Assembly: GCF_051020975.1 (NCBI RefSeq)
Contig: NW_027478169.1
Span: 3,472,001 to 3,536,000 of the forward strand
Direction of reading: 5' to 3'
Length of the DNA stretch: 64,000 nucleotides
Source: Osmia lignaria lignaria
Taxonomy: Eukaryota; Arthropoda; Insecta; Hymenoptera; Megachilidae
The translations under genes were made by a program, and so were the position numbers. Every line of letters starts with the position of its first letter. Positions within the stretch are counted from its first letter, which is position 1. The notes below the pieces were generated by a model. That model did no database searches and had not been told where the DNA came from. It was given only the letters and a program-made list of their open reading frames with translations. This document shows positions 35,701 through 48,700 of the stretch, piece after piece.

Positions 35701-37562
35701 ATACAGAAACACCGTGGCCCCTTTCTTTGAGATAACTCTGCACTATTGCGAGCCGCAAATGCCACTTCCAGCTTAGCTGTGCAGAAGAAGAACAACAAGA
35801 AGAAGAAATATCTCGAAATATGTCCGTCAAGCCCCTTCCCTTGAGATAAATATGCAAATATCTCGGAAACGAAGCGAGCTATGGCAAAATGTTAAGAGAC
35901 CTTTTTTGTAGAGAATGAAGTTTCCTACTTTTCATGTTCTATGATATTTTTTGATCAGATGCGTAGTTCTCGAGATATATCAAGATATTTAAAAGTTCCG
36001 AAGCCGCACCAACATAATAGAGATACAGAAACACCGTGGCCCCTTTCTTTGAGATAACTCTGCACTATTGCGAGCAGCAAATGCCACTTCCAGCTTAGCT
36101 GTGCAGAGGAAGAACAACAAGAAGAAGAAATATCTCGAAATATGTCCGTCAGGCCAGTTCCTTTGAGCTGAATCTGCAAATATCTCGGAAACGAAGCGAG
36201 CTATGGCAAAATGTTAAGAGACGTTTTTTGTAGAGAATTATGTTTCCTACAATTTATGTTCTATGAAATTTTTTGATCAGAAGCGTAGTCTTCGAGATAT
36301 ATCGAGATATTTAAAAGTTCCGAAGACGCACCAACATAATAAAGATACAGAAACACCGTGGCCCCTTTCTTTGAGATAACTGTGCACCAGTGCGAGCCGC
36401 AAATGCCACTTCCAGCTTAGCTGTGCAGAAGAAGAACAACAAGAAGAAGAAATATCTCGAAATATGTCCGTCAGGCCCCTTCCCTTGAGATATATCTGCA
36501 AATATCTCGGAAACGAAGCGAGCTATCGCAAAATGTTAAGAGACCTTTTTTGTAGAGAATTATGTTTCCTACAATTTATGTTCTACGAAATTTTTTGATC
36601 AGAAGCGTAGTTTTCGAGATATATCGAGATATTTAAAAGTTCCGAAGCCGCACCAACATAATAGAGATACAGAAACACCGTGGCCCCTTTCTTTGAGATA
36701 ACTCTGCACTAGTGCGAGCCGCAAATGCCACTTCCAGCTTAGCTGTGCAGAAGAAGAGCAACAAGAAGAAGAAATATCTCGAAATATGTCCGACAGGCCC
36801 CTTCCCTTGAGATAAATCTGCAAATATCTCGGAAACGATGCGAGCTATGGCGAAATGTTAAGAGACCTTTTTTGTAGAGAATTAAGTTTCCTACTTTTTA
36901 TCTTCTATGATATTTTTTGATCAGATGCGTAGTTCTCGAGATAGATCAAGATACTTAAAAGTTCCGAAGCCGCACCAACATAATAGGGATACAGAAACAC
37001 CGTGGCCCCTTTCTTTGAGATAACTCTGCACTAGTGCGAGCCGCAAATGCCACTTCCAGCTTAGCTGTGCAGGAGAAGAACAACAAGAAGAAGAAATATC
37101 TCGAAATATGTCCGTCAGGCCCCTTCCCTTGAGATAAATCTGCAAATATCTCGGAAACGAAGCGAGCTATGGCAAAATGTTAAGAGACCTTTCTTGTAGA
37201 GAATTAAGTTTCCTACTTTTTATGTTGTATGATATTTTTTGATCAGATGCGTAGTTCTCGAGATATATCAAGATATTTAAAAGTTCCGAAGCCGCACCTA
37301 CATAATAGAGAAACAGAAACACCGTGGCCCCTTTCTTTGAGATAACTCTGCACTATTGCGAGCTGCAAATGCCACTTCCAGCTTAGCTGTGCAGAGGAAG
37401 AACAACAAGAAGAAGAAATATCTCGAAATATGTCCGTCAGGCCAGTTCCTTTGAGCTGAATCTGCAAATATCTCGGAAACGAAGCGAGCTATGGCAAAAT
37501 GTTGAGACGTTTTTTGTAGAGAATTATGTTTCCTACAATTTATGTTCTATGATATTTTTTGA
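32737..37562 (+). repeat. 15-monomer HOR unit C (4,826 bp)
   Basis: Third copy. Monomers 32737 to 35311 match A's 21797 to 24371 and B's 26945 to 29519. The class D monomer present in A (24693) and B (29841) is missing: 35311 continues directly into the tail GAATAATATTTCC that normally follows class D. It keeps the two-monomer arrangement 36277-36599 found in B (30807-31129). After 37243 the order changes and the regular HOR ends. Confidence 0.88.
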
Positions 37563-40500
37563 TCAGAAGCGTAGTTTTCGAGATATATCGAGATATTTAA
37601 AAGTTCCGAAGCCGCACCAACATAATAGGGATACAGAAACACCGTGGCCCCTTTCTTTGAGATAACTCTGCACTAGTGCGAGCCGCAAATGCCACTTCCA
37701 GCTTAGCTGTGCAGAAGAAGAACAACAAGAAGAAGAAATATCTCGAAATATGTCCGTCAGGCCCCTTCCCTTGAGATAAATCTGCAAATATCTCGGAAAC
37801 GAAGCGAGCTATCGCAAAATGTTAAGAGACCTTTTTTGTAGAGAATTATGTTTCCTACAATTTACGTTCTACGATATTTTTTGATCAGAAGCGTAGTTTT
37901 CGAGATATATCGAGATATTTAAAAGTTCCGAAGCCGCACCAACATAATAGAGATACAGAAACACCGTGGCCCCTTTCTTTGAGATAACTCTGCACTAGTG
38001 CGAGCTGCAAATGCCACTTCCAGCTTAGCTGTGCAGAAGAAGAACAACAAGAAGAAGAAATATCTCGAAATATGTCCGACAGGCCCCTTCCCTTGAGATA
38101 AATCTGCAAATATCTCGGAAACGAAGCGAGCTATGGCAAAATGTTAAGAGACCTTTTTTGTAGAGAATTAAGTTTCCTACTTTTCATGTTCGATGATATT
38201 TTTTGATCAGATGCGTAGTTCTCGAGATATATCAAGATATTTAAAAGTTCCGAAGCTGCACCAACATAATAGAGGTACAGAAACACCGTGGCCTCTTTCT
38301 TTGAGATAACTCTGCACTATTGCGAGCTGCAAATGCCACTTCGAGCTTAGCTGTGCAGAAGAAGAACAACAAGAAGAAGAAATATCTCGAAATATGTCCG
38401 TCAGACCCCTTCCCTTGAGATGAATCTGCAAATATCTCGGAAACGAAGCGAGCTATGGCAAAATGTTAAGAGCCCTTTTTTGTAGAGAATAATATTTCCT
38501 ACAATTTACGTTCTATGATATTTTTTGATCAGAAGCGTAGTTTTCGAGATATATCGAGATATTTAAAAGTTCCGAAGCCGCACCAACATAATAGAGATAC
38601 AGAAACACCGTGGCCCCTTTCTGTGAGATAACTCTGCACTATTGCGAGCCGCAAATGCCACTTCCCGCTTAGCTGTGCAGAAGAAGAACAACAAGAAGAA
38701 GAAATATCTCGAAATATGTCCGTCAAGCCCCTTCCCTTGAGATAAATATGCAAATATCTCGGAAACGAAGCGAGCTATGGCAAAATGTTAAGAGACCTTT
38801 TTTGTAGAGAATTAAGTTTCCTACTTTTCATGTTCTATGATATTTTTTGATCAGATGCGTAGTTCTCGAGATATATCAAGATATTTAAAAGTGCCGAAGC
38901 CGCACCAACATAATAGAGATACAGAAACACCGTGGCCCCTTTCTTTGAGATAACTCTGCACTATTGCGAGCAGCAAATGCCACTTCCAGCTTAGCTGTGC
39001 AAAGGAAGAACAACAAGAAGAAGAAATATCTCGAAATATGTCCGTCAGGCCAGTTCCTTTGAGCTGAATCTGCAAATATCTCGGAAACGAAGCGAGCTAT
39101 GGCAAAATGTTAAGAGACGTTTTTTGTAGAGAATTATGTTTCCTACAATTTATGTTCTAGGATATTTTTTGATCAGAAGCGTAGTCTTCGAGATATATCG
39201 AGATATTTAAAAGTTCCGAAGACGCACCAACATAATAGAGATACAGAAACACCGTGGCCCCTTTCTTTGAGATAACTGTGCACCAGTGCGAGCCGCAAAT
39301 GCCACTTCCAGCTTAGCTGTGCAGAAGAAGAACAACAAGAAGAAGAAATATCTCGAAATATGTCCGTCAGGCCCCTTCCCTTGAGATATATCTGCAAATA
39401 TCTCGGAAACGAAGCGAGCTATTGCAAAATGTTAAGAGACCGTTTTTGTAGAGAATTATGTTTCCTACTTTTTATGTTCTATGATATTTTTTGATCAGAC
39501 GCGTAGTTCTCGAGATATATCAAGATATTTAAAAGTTCCGAAGCCGCACCAACATAATAGAGATACAGAAACATCGTGGCCCCTTTCTTTGGGATAACTC
39601 TGCACTATTGCGAGCTGCAAATGCCACTTCCAGCTTAGCTGTGCAGAAGAAGAACAACAAGAAGAAGAAGTATCTCGAAATATGTCCGTCAGGCCCCTTC
39701 CCTTGAGATAAATCTGCAAATATCTCGGAAACGAAGCGAGCTATGGCAAAATGTTAAGAGACCTTTTTTGTAGAGAATTATGTTTCCTACTATTTATGTT
39801 CTATGATATTTTTTGATCAGAAGCGTAATTTTCGAGATATATCGAGATATTTAAAAGTTCCGAAGCCGCACCAACATAATAGAGATACAGAAACATCGTG
39901 GCCCCTTTCTTTGGGATAACTCTGCACTATTGCGAGCTGGAAATGCCACTTCCAGTTTAGCTGTGCAGAAGAAGAACAACAAGAAGAAGAAATATCTCGA
40001 AATATGTCCGTCAGGACCCTTCCCTTGAGATAAATCTGCAAATAGCTCGGAAACGAAGCGAGCTATGGCAAAATGTTAAGAGACCTTTTTTGTAGAGAAT
40101 TAAGTTTCCTACTTTTTACGTTCGATGATATTTTTTGATCAGATGCGTAGTTCTCGAGATATATCAAGATATTTAAAAGTTCCGAAGCTGCACCAACATA
40201 ATAGAGGTACAGAAACACCGTGGCCTCTTTCTTTGAGATAACTCTGCACTTTTGCGAGCTGCAAATGCCACTTCGAGCTTAGCTGTGCAGAAGAAGAAAC
40301 ATCTCGAAATATGTCCGTCAGACCCCTTCCCTTGAGATGAATCTGCAAATATCTCGGAAACGAAGCGAACTATGGCAAAATGTTAAGAGACCTTTTTTGT
40401 AGAGAATTAAGTTTCCTACTTTTTATGTTCGATGATATTTTTTGATCAGATGCGTAGTTCTCGAGATATATCAAGATATTTAAAAGTTCCGAAGCTGCAC

Positions 40501-40595
40501 CAACATAATAGAGGTACAGAAACACCGTGGCCTCTTTCTTTGAGATAACTCTCCACTATTGCGAGCTGCAAATGCCGCTTCGAGCTTAGCTGTGG
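37563..40595 (+). repeat. Mixed, more diverged satellite segment
   Basis: Monomers 38207-39494 are a partial copy of 29841-31128 (offset 8,366 bp) with many private substitutions, such as TTCCCGCTTAGC, GTGCAAAGGAAG and AAGTGCCGAAG. They then give way to monomers at 39495, 39817, 40139 and 40446 with unusual changes (CTTTGGGATAAC, GCGTAATTTTCG, AAATAGCTCGG). Class D appears three times. The higher load of singletons suggests that this stretch has escaped recent homogenisation compared with both neighbours. Confidence 0.78.
40139..40445 (+). repeat. 307-bp class D monomer with 15-bp deletion in the purine tract
   Basis: This is the shortest monomer in the window. The purine tract reads AGAAGAAGAAACATCTCG around 40289-40306, so 15 bp (five triplets) are missing. 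It is the only large indel in 198 monomers. A loss of whole triplets inside a trinucleotide tract fits replication slippage. The deletion is not found in any other copy, so it is recent or lies in a non-amplified part of the array. Confidence 0.93.
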
Positions 40596-42205
40596 AGAAG
40601 AAGAACAACAAGAAGAAGAAATATCTCGAAATATGTCCGTCAGGCCAGTTCCTTTGAGCTGAATCTGCAAATATCTCGGAAACGAAGCGAGCTATGGCAA
40701 AATGTTAAGAGACCTTTTTTGTAGAGAATTATGTTTCCTACAATTTAGGTTCTATGATATTTTTTGATCAGAAGCGTAGTTTTCGAGATATATCGAGATA
40801 TTTAAAAGTTCCGAAGCCGCACCAACATAATAGAGATACAGAAACACCGTGGCCCCTTTCTTTGAGATAACTCTGCACTAGTGCGAGCCGCAAATGCCAC
40901 TTCCAGCTTAGCTGTGCAGAAGAAGAACAACAAGAAGAAGAAATATCTCGAAATATGTCCGTCAGGCCCCTTCCCTTGAGATAAATATGCAAATATCTCG
41001 GAAACGAAGCGAGCTATGGCAAAATGTTAAGAGACCTTTTTTGTAGAGAATTAAGTTTCCTACTTTTTATGTTCTATGATATTTTTTGATCAGATGCGTA
41101 GTTCTCGAGATATATCAAGATATTTAAAAGTTCCGAAGCCGCACCAACATAATAGAGATACAGAAACACCGTGGCCCCTTTCTTTGAGATAACTCTGCAC
41201 TATTGCGAGCTGCAAATGCCACTTCCAGCTTAGCTGTGCAGAAGAAGAACAACAAGAAGAAGAAATATCTCGAAATATGTCCGTCAGGCCGCTTCCCTTG
41301 AGATATATCTGCAAATATCTCGGAAACGAAGCGAGCTATGGCAAAATGTTAAGATACCTTTTTTGTAGAGAATTATGCTTCCTACAATTTATGTTCTATG
41401 ATATTTTTTGATCAGAAGCGTAGTTTTCGAGATATATCGAGATATTTAAAAGTTCCGAAGCCGCACCAACATAATAGAGATACAGAAACACCGTGGCCCC
41501 TTTCGTTGAGATAACTCTGCACTAGTGCGAGCCGCAAATGCCACTTCCAGCTTAGCTGTGCAGAAGAAGAACAACAAGAAGAAGAAATATCTCGAAATAT
41601 GTCCGTCAGGCCCCTTCCCTTGAGATAAATCTGCAAATATCTCGGAAACGAAGCGAGCTATGGCAAAATGTTAAGAGACCTTTTTTGTAGAGAATTAAGT
41701 TTCCTACTTTTTATGTTCTATGATATTTTTTGATCAGATGCGTAGTTCTCGAGATATATCAAGATATTTAAAAGTTCCGAAGCCGCACCAACATAATAGA
41801 GATACAGAAACACCGTGGCCCCTTTCTTTGAGATAACTCTGCACTATTGCGTGCTGCAAATGCCACTTCCAGCTTAGCTGTGCAGAGGAAGAACAACAAG
41901 AAGAAGAAATATCTCGAGATATGTCCGTCAGGCCAGTTCCTTTGAGCTGAATCTGCAAATATCTCGGAAACGAAGCGATCTATGGCAAAATGTTAAGAGA
42001 CGTTTTTTGTAGAGAATTATGTTTCCTACAATTTATGTTCTATGATATTTTTTGATCAGAAGCGTAGTTTTCGAGATATATCGAGATATTTAAAAGTTCC
42101 GAAGCCGCACCAACATAATAGGGATACAGAAACACCGGGGCCCCTTTCTTTGAGATAACTCTGCACTAGTGCGAGCCGCAAATGCCACTTCCAGCTTAGC
42201 TGTGC
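40596..42205 (+). repeat. 5-monomer tandem duplication (1,610 bp), copy 1
   Basis: Matches the following 1,610 bp: 40768 with 42378, 41090 with 42700, 41412 with 43022, 41734 with 43344 and 42056 with 43666. Shared markers include CAATTTAGGTTCTATG, TTAAGATACC and GAATTATGCTTCC. The left end is fixed by G at 40595 against C at 42205, the last mismatch before the match begins. Confidence 0.87.
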
Positions 42206-43815
42206 AGAAGAAGAACAACAAGAAGAAGAAATATCTCGAAATATGTCCGTCAGGCCAGTTCCTTTGAGCTGAATCTGCAAATATCTCGGAAACGAAGCGA
42301 GCTATGGCAAAATGTTAAGAGACCTTTTTTGTAGAGAATTATGTTTCCTACAATTTAGGTTCTATGATATTTTTTGATCAGAAGCGTAGTTTTCGAGATA
42401 TATCGAGATATTTAAAAGTTCCGAAGCCGCACCAACATAATAGAGATACAGAAACACCGTGGCCCCTTTCTTTGAGATAACTCTGCACTAGTGCGAGCCG
42501 CAAATGCCACTTCCAGCTTAGCTGTGCAGAAGAAGAACAACAAGAAGAAGAAATATCTCGTAATATGTCCGTCAGGCCCCTTCCCTTGAGATAAATATGC
42601 AAATATCTCGGAAACGAAGCGAGCTATGGCAAAATGTTAAGAGACCTTTTTTGTAGAGAATTAAGTTTCCTACTTTTTATGTTCTATGATATTTTTTGAT
42701 CAGATGCGTAGTTCTCGAGATATATCAAGATATTTAAAAGTTCCGAAGCCGCACCAACATAATAGAGATACAGAAACACCGTGGCCCCTTTCTTTGAGAT
42801 AACTCTGCACTATTGCGAGCTGCAAATGCCACTTCCAGCTTAGCTGTGCAGAAGAAGAACAACAAGAAGAAGAAATATCTCGAAATATGTCCGTCAGGCC
42901 GCTTCCCTTGAGATATATCTGCAAATATCTCGGAAACGAAGCGAGCTATGGCAAAATGTTAAGATACCTTTTTTGTAGAGAATTATGCTTCCTACAATTT
43001 ATGTTCTATGATATTTTTTGACCAGAATCGTAGTTTTCGAGATATATCGAGATATTTAAAAGTTCCGAAGCCGCACCAACATAATAGAGATACAGAAACA
43101 CCGTGGCCCCTTTCGTTGAGATAACTCTGCACTAGTGCGAGCCGCAAATGCCACTTCCAGCTTAGCTGTGCAGAAGAAGAACAACAAGAAGAAGAAATAT
43201 CTCGAAATATGTCCGTCAGGCCCCTTCCCTTGAGATAAATCTGCAAATATCTCGGAAACGAAGCGAGCTATGGCAAAATGTTAAGAGACCTTTTTTGTAG
43301 AGAATTAAGTTTCCTACTTTTTATGTTCTATGATATTTTTTGATCAGATGCGTAGTTCTCGAGATATATCAAGATATTTAAAAGTTCCGAAGCCGCACCA
43401 ACATAATAGAGATACAGAAACACCGTGGCCCCTTTCTTTGAGATAACTCTGCACTATTGCGCGCTGCAAATGCCACTTCCAGCTTAGCTGTGCAGAGGAA
43501 GAACAACAAGAAGAAGAAATATCTCGAAATATGTCCGTCAGGCCAGTTCCTTTGAGCTGAATCTGCAAATATCTCGGAAACGAAGCGATCTCTGGCAAAA
43601 TGTTAAGAGACGTTTTTTGTAGAGAATTATGTTTCCTACAATTTATGTTCTATGATATTTTTTGATCAGAAGCGTAGTTTTCGAGATATATCGAGATATT
43701 TAAAAGTTCCGAAGCCGCACCAACATAATAGGGATACAGAAACACCGTGGCCCCTTTCTTTGAGATAACTCTGCACTAGTGCGAGCCGCAAATGCCACTT
43801 CCAGCTTAGCTGTGC
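42206..43815 (+). repeat. 5-monomer tandem duplication (1,610 bp), copy 2
   Basis: Second copy, with several differences from the first: TTGACCAGAATCG against TTGATCAGAAGCG, GCGCGCTGC against GCGTGCTGC, GATCTCTGG against GATCTATGG, and CTCGTAATATG against CTCGAAATATG. The match persists to about 43866, where copy 2 has CCCC and copy 1 has CCAG. Loss of the TGATCA site at 43018-43023 is one of the few exceptions to one such site per monomer (the GTTCAG copies at 869, 6021, 8275 and 11495 are others). Confidence 0.87.
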
Positions 43816-45721
43816 AGAAGAAGAACAACAAGAAGAAGAAATATCTCGAAATATGTCCGTCAGGCCCCTTCCCTTGAGATAAATCTCCAAATATCTCGGA
43901 AACGAAGCGAGCTATGGCAAAATGTTAAGAGACCTTTTTTGTAGAGAATTAAGTTTCCTACTTTTTATGTTCTATGATATTTTTTGATCAGATGCGTAGT
44001 TCTCGAGATATATCAAGATATTTAAAAGTTCCGAAGCCGCACCAACATAATACAGATACAGAAACACCGTGGCCCCTTTCTTTGAGATAACTCTGCACTA
44101 GTGCGAGCCGCAAATGCCACTTCCAGCTTAGCTGTGCAGAAGAAGAACAACACGAAGAAGAAATATCTCGAAATATGTCCGTCAGGCCCCTTCCCTTGAG
44201 ATAAATCTGCAAATATCTCGGAAACAAAGCGAGCTATGGCAAAATGTTAAGAGACCTTTTTTGTAGAGAATTAAGTTTCCTACTTTTTATGTTCTATGAT
44301 ATTTTTTGATCAGATGCGTAGTTCTCGAGATATATCAAGATATTTAAAAGTTCCGAAGCCGCACCAACATAATAGAGATACAGAAACACCGTGGCTCCTT
44401 TCTTTGAGATAACTCTGCACTATTGCGAGCTGGAAATGCCACTTCCAGTTTAGCTGTGCAGAAGAAGAACAACAAGAAGAAGAAACATCTCGAAATATGT
44501 CCGTTAGGCCCCTTCCCTTGAGATAAATCTGCAAATATCTCGGAAACGAAGCGAGCTATGGCAAAATGTTAAGAGACCTTTTTTGTAGAGAATTAAGTTT
44601 CCTACTTTTTATGTTCTATGATATTTTTTGATCAGATGCGTAGTTCTCGAGATATATCAAGATATTTAAAAGTTCCGAAGCCGCACCAACATAATAGAGA
44701 TACAGAAACACCGTGGCCCCTTTCTTTGAGATAACTCTGCACTATTGCGAGCTGGAAATGCCACTTCCAGTTTAGCTGTGCAGAAGAAGAACAACAAGAA
44801 GAAGAAATATCTCGAAATATGTCCGTTAGGCCCCTTCCCTTGAGATAAATCTGCAAATATCTCGGAAACGAAGCGAGCTATGGCAAAATGTTAAGAGACC
44901 TTTTTTGTAGAGAATTAAGTTTCCTACTTTTTATCTTCTATGGTATTTTTTGATCAGATGCGTAGTTCTCGAGATATATCAAGATATTTAAACGTTCCGA
45001 AGCCGCACCAACATAATACAGATACAGAAACACCGTGGCCCCTTTCTTTGAGATAACTCTGCACTAGTGCGAGCCGCAAATGCCACTTCCAGCTTAGCTG
45101 TGCAGAAGAAGAACAACAAGAAGAAGAAATATCTCGAAATATGTCCGTCAGGCCCCTTCCCTTGAGATAAATCTGCAAATATCTCGGAAACGAAGCGAGC
45201 TATGGCAAAATGTTAAGAGACCTTTTTTGTAGAGAATTAAGTTTCCTACTTTTTATGTTGTATGATATTTTTTGATCAGAAGCGTAGTTTTCGAGATATA
45301 TCGAGATATTTAAAAGTTCCGAAGCCGCACCAACATAATAGAGATACAGAAACACCGTGGCCCCTTTCTTTGAGATAACACTGCACTAGTGCGAGCCGGA
45401 AATGCCACTTCCAGCTTAGCTGTGCAGAAGAAGAACAACAAGAAGAAGAAATATCTCGAAATATGTCCGTCAGGCCCCTTCCCTTGAGATAAATATGCAA
45501 ATATCTCGGAAACGAAGCGAGCTATGGCAAAATGTTAAGAGACCTTTTTTGTAGAGAATTAAGTTTCCTACTTTTTATGTTCTATGATATTTTTTGATCA
45601 GACGCGTAGTTCTCGAGATATATCAAGATGTTTAAAAGTTCCGAAGCCGCACCAACATAATAGAGATACAGAAACACCGTGGCCCCTTTCTTTGAGATAA
45701 CTCTGCTCTATTGCGAGCTGC
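43816..45721 (+). repeat. Mixed satellite monomers
   Basis: About six monomers between the 5-monomer duplication and the 27-monomer duplication. The monomers at 44310 and 44632 are near-identical neighbours sharing GCTGGAAATGCC, CCAGTTTAGC and CCGTTAGG, a variant set that becomes dominant in the next domain. Those at 43988 and 44954 share AATACAGATAC. This stretch therefore contains the apparent founders of the following HOR. Confidence 0.72.
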
Positions 45722-48700
45722 AAATGCCACTTCCAGCTTAGCTGTGCAGAAGAAGAACAACAAGAAGAAGAAATATCTCGAAATATGTCCGTGAGGCCCC
45801 TTCCCTTGAGATATATCTGCAAATATCTCGGAAACGAAGCGAGCTATGGCAAAATGTTAAGAGACCTTGTTTGTAGAGAATTAAGTTTCCTACTTTTTAT
45901 GTTCTATGATATTTTTTGATCAGATGCGTAGTTCTCGAGATATATCAAGATATTTAAAAGTTCCGAAACCGCACCAACATAATAGAGATACAGAAACACC
46001 GTGGCCCCTTTCTTTGAGATAACTCTGCACTATTGCGAGCTGCAAATGCCACTTCCAGCTTAGCTGTGCAGAGGAAGAACAACAAGAAGAAGAAATATCT
46101 CGAAATATGTCCGTCAGGCCAGTTCCTTTGAACTGAATCTGCAAATATCTCGGAAACGAAGCGAGCTATGGCAAAATGTTAAGAGACGTTTTTTGTAGAG
46201 AATTATGTTTCCTACAATTTATGTTCTATGATATTTTTTGATCAGAAGCGTAGTTTTCGAGATATATCGAGATATTTAAAAGTTCCGAAGACGCACCAAC
46301 ATAATAGAGATACAGAAACACCGTGGCCCCTTTCTTTGAGATAACTGTGCACTAGTGCGAGCCGCAAATGCCACTTCCAGCTTAGCTGTGCAGAAGAAGA
46401 ACAACAAGAAGAAGAAATATCTCGAAATATGTCCGTCAGGCCCCTTCCCTTGAGATATATCTGCAAATATCTCGGAAACGAAGCGAGCTATGGCAAAATG
46501 TTAAGAGACAGTTTTTGTAGAGAATTAAGTTTCCTACTTTTTATGTTCTATGATATTTTTTGATCAGACGAGTAGTTCTCGAGATATATCAAGATATTTA
46601 AAAGTTCCGAAGCCGCACCAACATAATAGAGATACAGAAACACCGTGGCCCCTTTCTTTGAGATAACTCTGCTCTATTGCGAGCTGCAAATGCCACTTCC
46701 AGCTTAGCTGTGCAGAAGAAGAACAACAAGAAGAAGAAATATCTCGAAATACGTCCGTCAGGCCCCTTCCCTTGAGATAAATCTGCAAATATCTCGGAAA
46801 CGAAGAGAGCTATGGCAAAATGTTAAGAGACCTTTTTTGTAGAGAATTAAGTTTCCTACTTTTCATGTTCTATGATATTTTTTGATCAGATGCGTAGTTC
46901 TCGAGATATATCAAGATATTTAAAAGTTCCGAAGCCGCACCAACATAATAGAGATACAGAAACACCGTGGTCCCTTTCTTTGAGATAACTCTGCACTATT
47001 GCGAGCTGTAAATGCCACTTCCAGCTTAGCTGTGCAGAAGAAGAACAACAAGAAGAAGAAATATCTCGAAATATGTCCGTCAGGCCCCTTCCCTTGAGAT
47101 AAATCTGCAAATATCTCGGAAACGAAGCGAGCTATGGCAAAATGTTAAGAAACCTTTTTTGTAGAGAATTAAGTTTCCTACTTTTTATGTTCTATGATAT
47201 TTTTTGATCAGATGCGTAGTTCTCGAGATATATCAAGATATTTAAAAGTTCCGAAGCCGCACCAACATAATAGAGATACAGAAACACCGTGGCCCCTTTC
47301 TTTGAGATAACTCTGCACTATTGCGAGCTGGAAATGCCACTTCCAGTTTAGCTGTGCAGAAGAAGAACAACAAGAAGAAGAAATATCTCGAAATATGTCC
47401 GTCAGGCCCCTTCCCTTGAGATATATCTGCAAATATCTCGGAAACGAAGCGAGCTATGGCAAAATGTTAAGAGACAGTTTTTGTAGAGAATTAAGTTTCC
47501 TACTTTTTATCTTCTATGATATTTTTTGATCAGACGAGTAGTTCTCGAGATATATCAAGATATTTAAAAGTTCCGAAGCCGCACCAACATAATAGAGATA
47601 CAGAAACACCGTGGCCCCTTTCTTTGAGATAACTCTGCTCTATTGCGAGCTGCAAATGCCACTTCCAGCTTAGCTGTGCAGAACAAGAACAACAAGAAGA
47701 AGAAATATCTCGAAATACGTCCGTCAGGCCCCTTCCCTTGAGATAAATCTGCAAATATCTCGGAAACGAAGAGAGCTATGGCAAAATGTTAAGAGACCTT
47801 TTTTGTAGAGAATTATGTTCCCTACAATTTATGTTCTATGATATTTTTTGATCAGAAGCGTAGTTTTCGAGATATATCGAGATATTTAAAAGTTCCGAAG
47901 CCGCACCAACATAATAGAGATACAGAAACACCGTGGCCCCTTTCTTTGAGATAACTGTGCACTAGTGCGAGCCGCTAATGCCACTTCCAGCTTAGCTGTG
48001 CAGAAGAAGAACAACAAGAAGAAGAAATATCTCGAAATATGTCCGTCAGGCCCCTTCCCTTGAGATATATCTGCAAATATCTCGGAAACGAAGCGAGCTA
48101 TGGCAAAATGTTAAGAGACCGTTTTTGTAGAGAATTATGTTTCCTACTTTTTATGTTCTATGATATTTTTTGATCAGACGCGTAGTTCTCGAGATATATC
48201 AAGATATTTAAAAGTTCCGAAGCCGCACCAACATAATAGAAATACAGAAACACCGTGGCCCCTTTCTTTGAGATATCTCTGCACTATTGCGAGCTGCAAA
48301 TGCCACTTCCAGCTTAGCTGTGCAGAAGAAGAACAACAAGAAGAAGAAATATCTCGAAATATGTCCGTGAGGCCCCTTCCCTTGAGATATATCTGCAAAT
48401 ATCTCGGAAACGAAGCGAGCTATGGCAAAATGTTAAGAGACCTTTTTTGTAGAGAATTATGTTTGCTACAATTTATGTTCTATGATATTTTTTGATCAGA
48501 AGCGTAGTTTTCGAGATATATCGAGATATTTAAAAGTTCCGAAGCCGCACCAACATAATAGAGATACAGAAACACCGTGGCCCCTTTCTTTGAGATAACT
48601 CTGCACTAGTGCGAGCCGCAAATGCCACTTCCAGCTTAGCTGTGCAGAAGAAGAACAACAAGAAGAAGAAATATCTCGAAATATGTCCGTCAGGCCCCTT

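Noticed and set aside
40138..40446. Transposon insertion or excision footprint at the 307-bp monomer
   Set aside because: The change is a loss of 15 bp within a trinucleotide tract, with no duplicated target site or foreign sequence. Slippage explains it.
42992..43246. An 84-codon version of the minus-strand frame
   Set aside because: Loss of the TGA stop through TTGACCAG instead of TTGATCAG only extends the same non-coding frame into the neighbouring monomer.
43344..43598. A second 84-codon minus-strand frame
   Set aside because: Extended upstream by GATCTCTGG in place of the usual GAGCTATGG. It is a chance extension of the same repeat frame.
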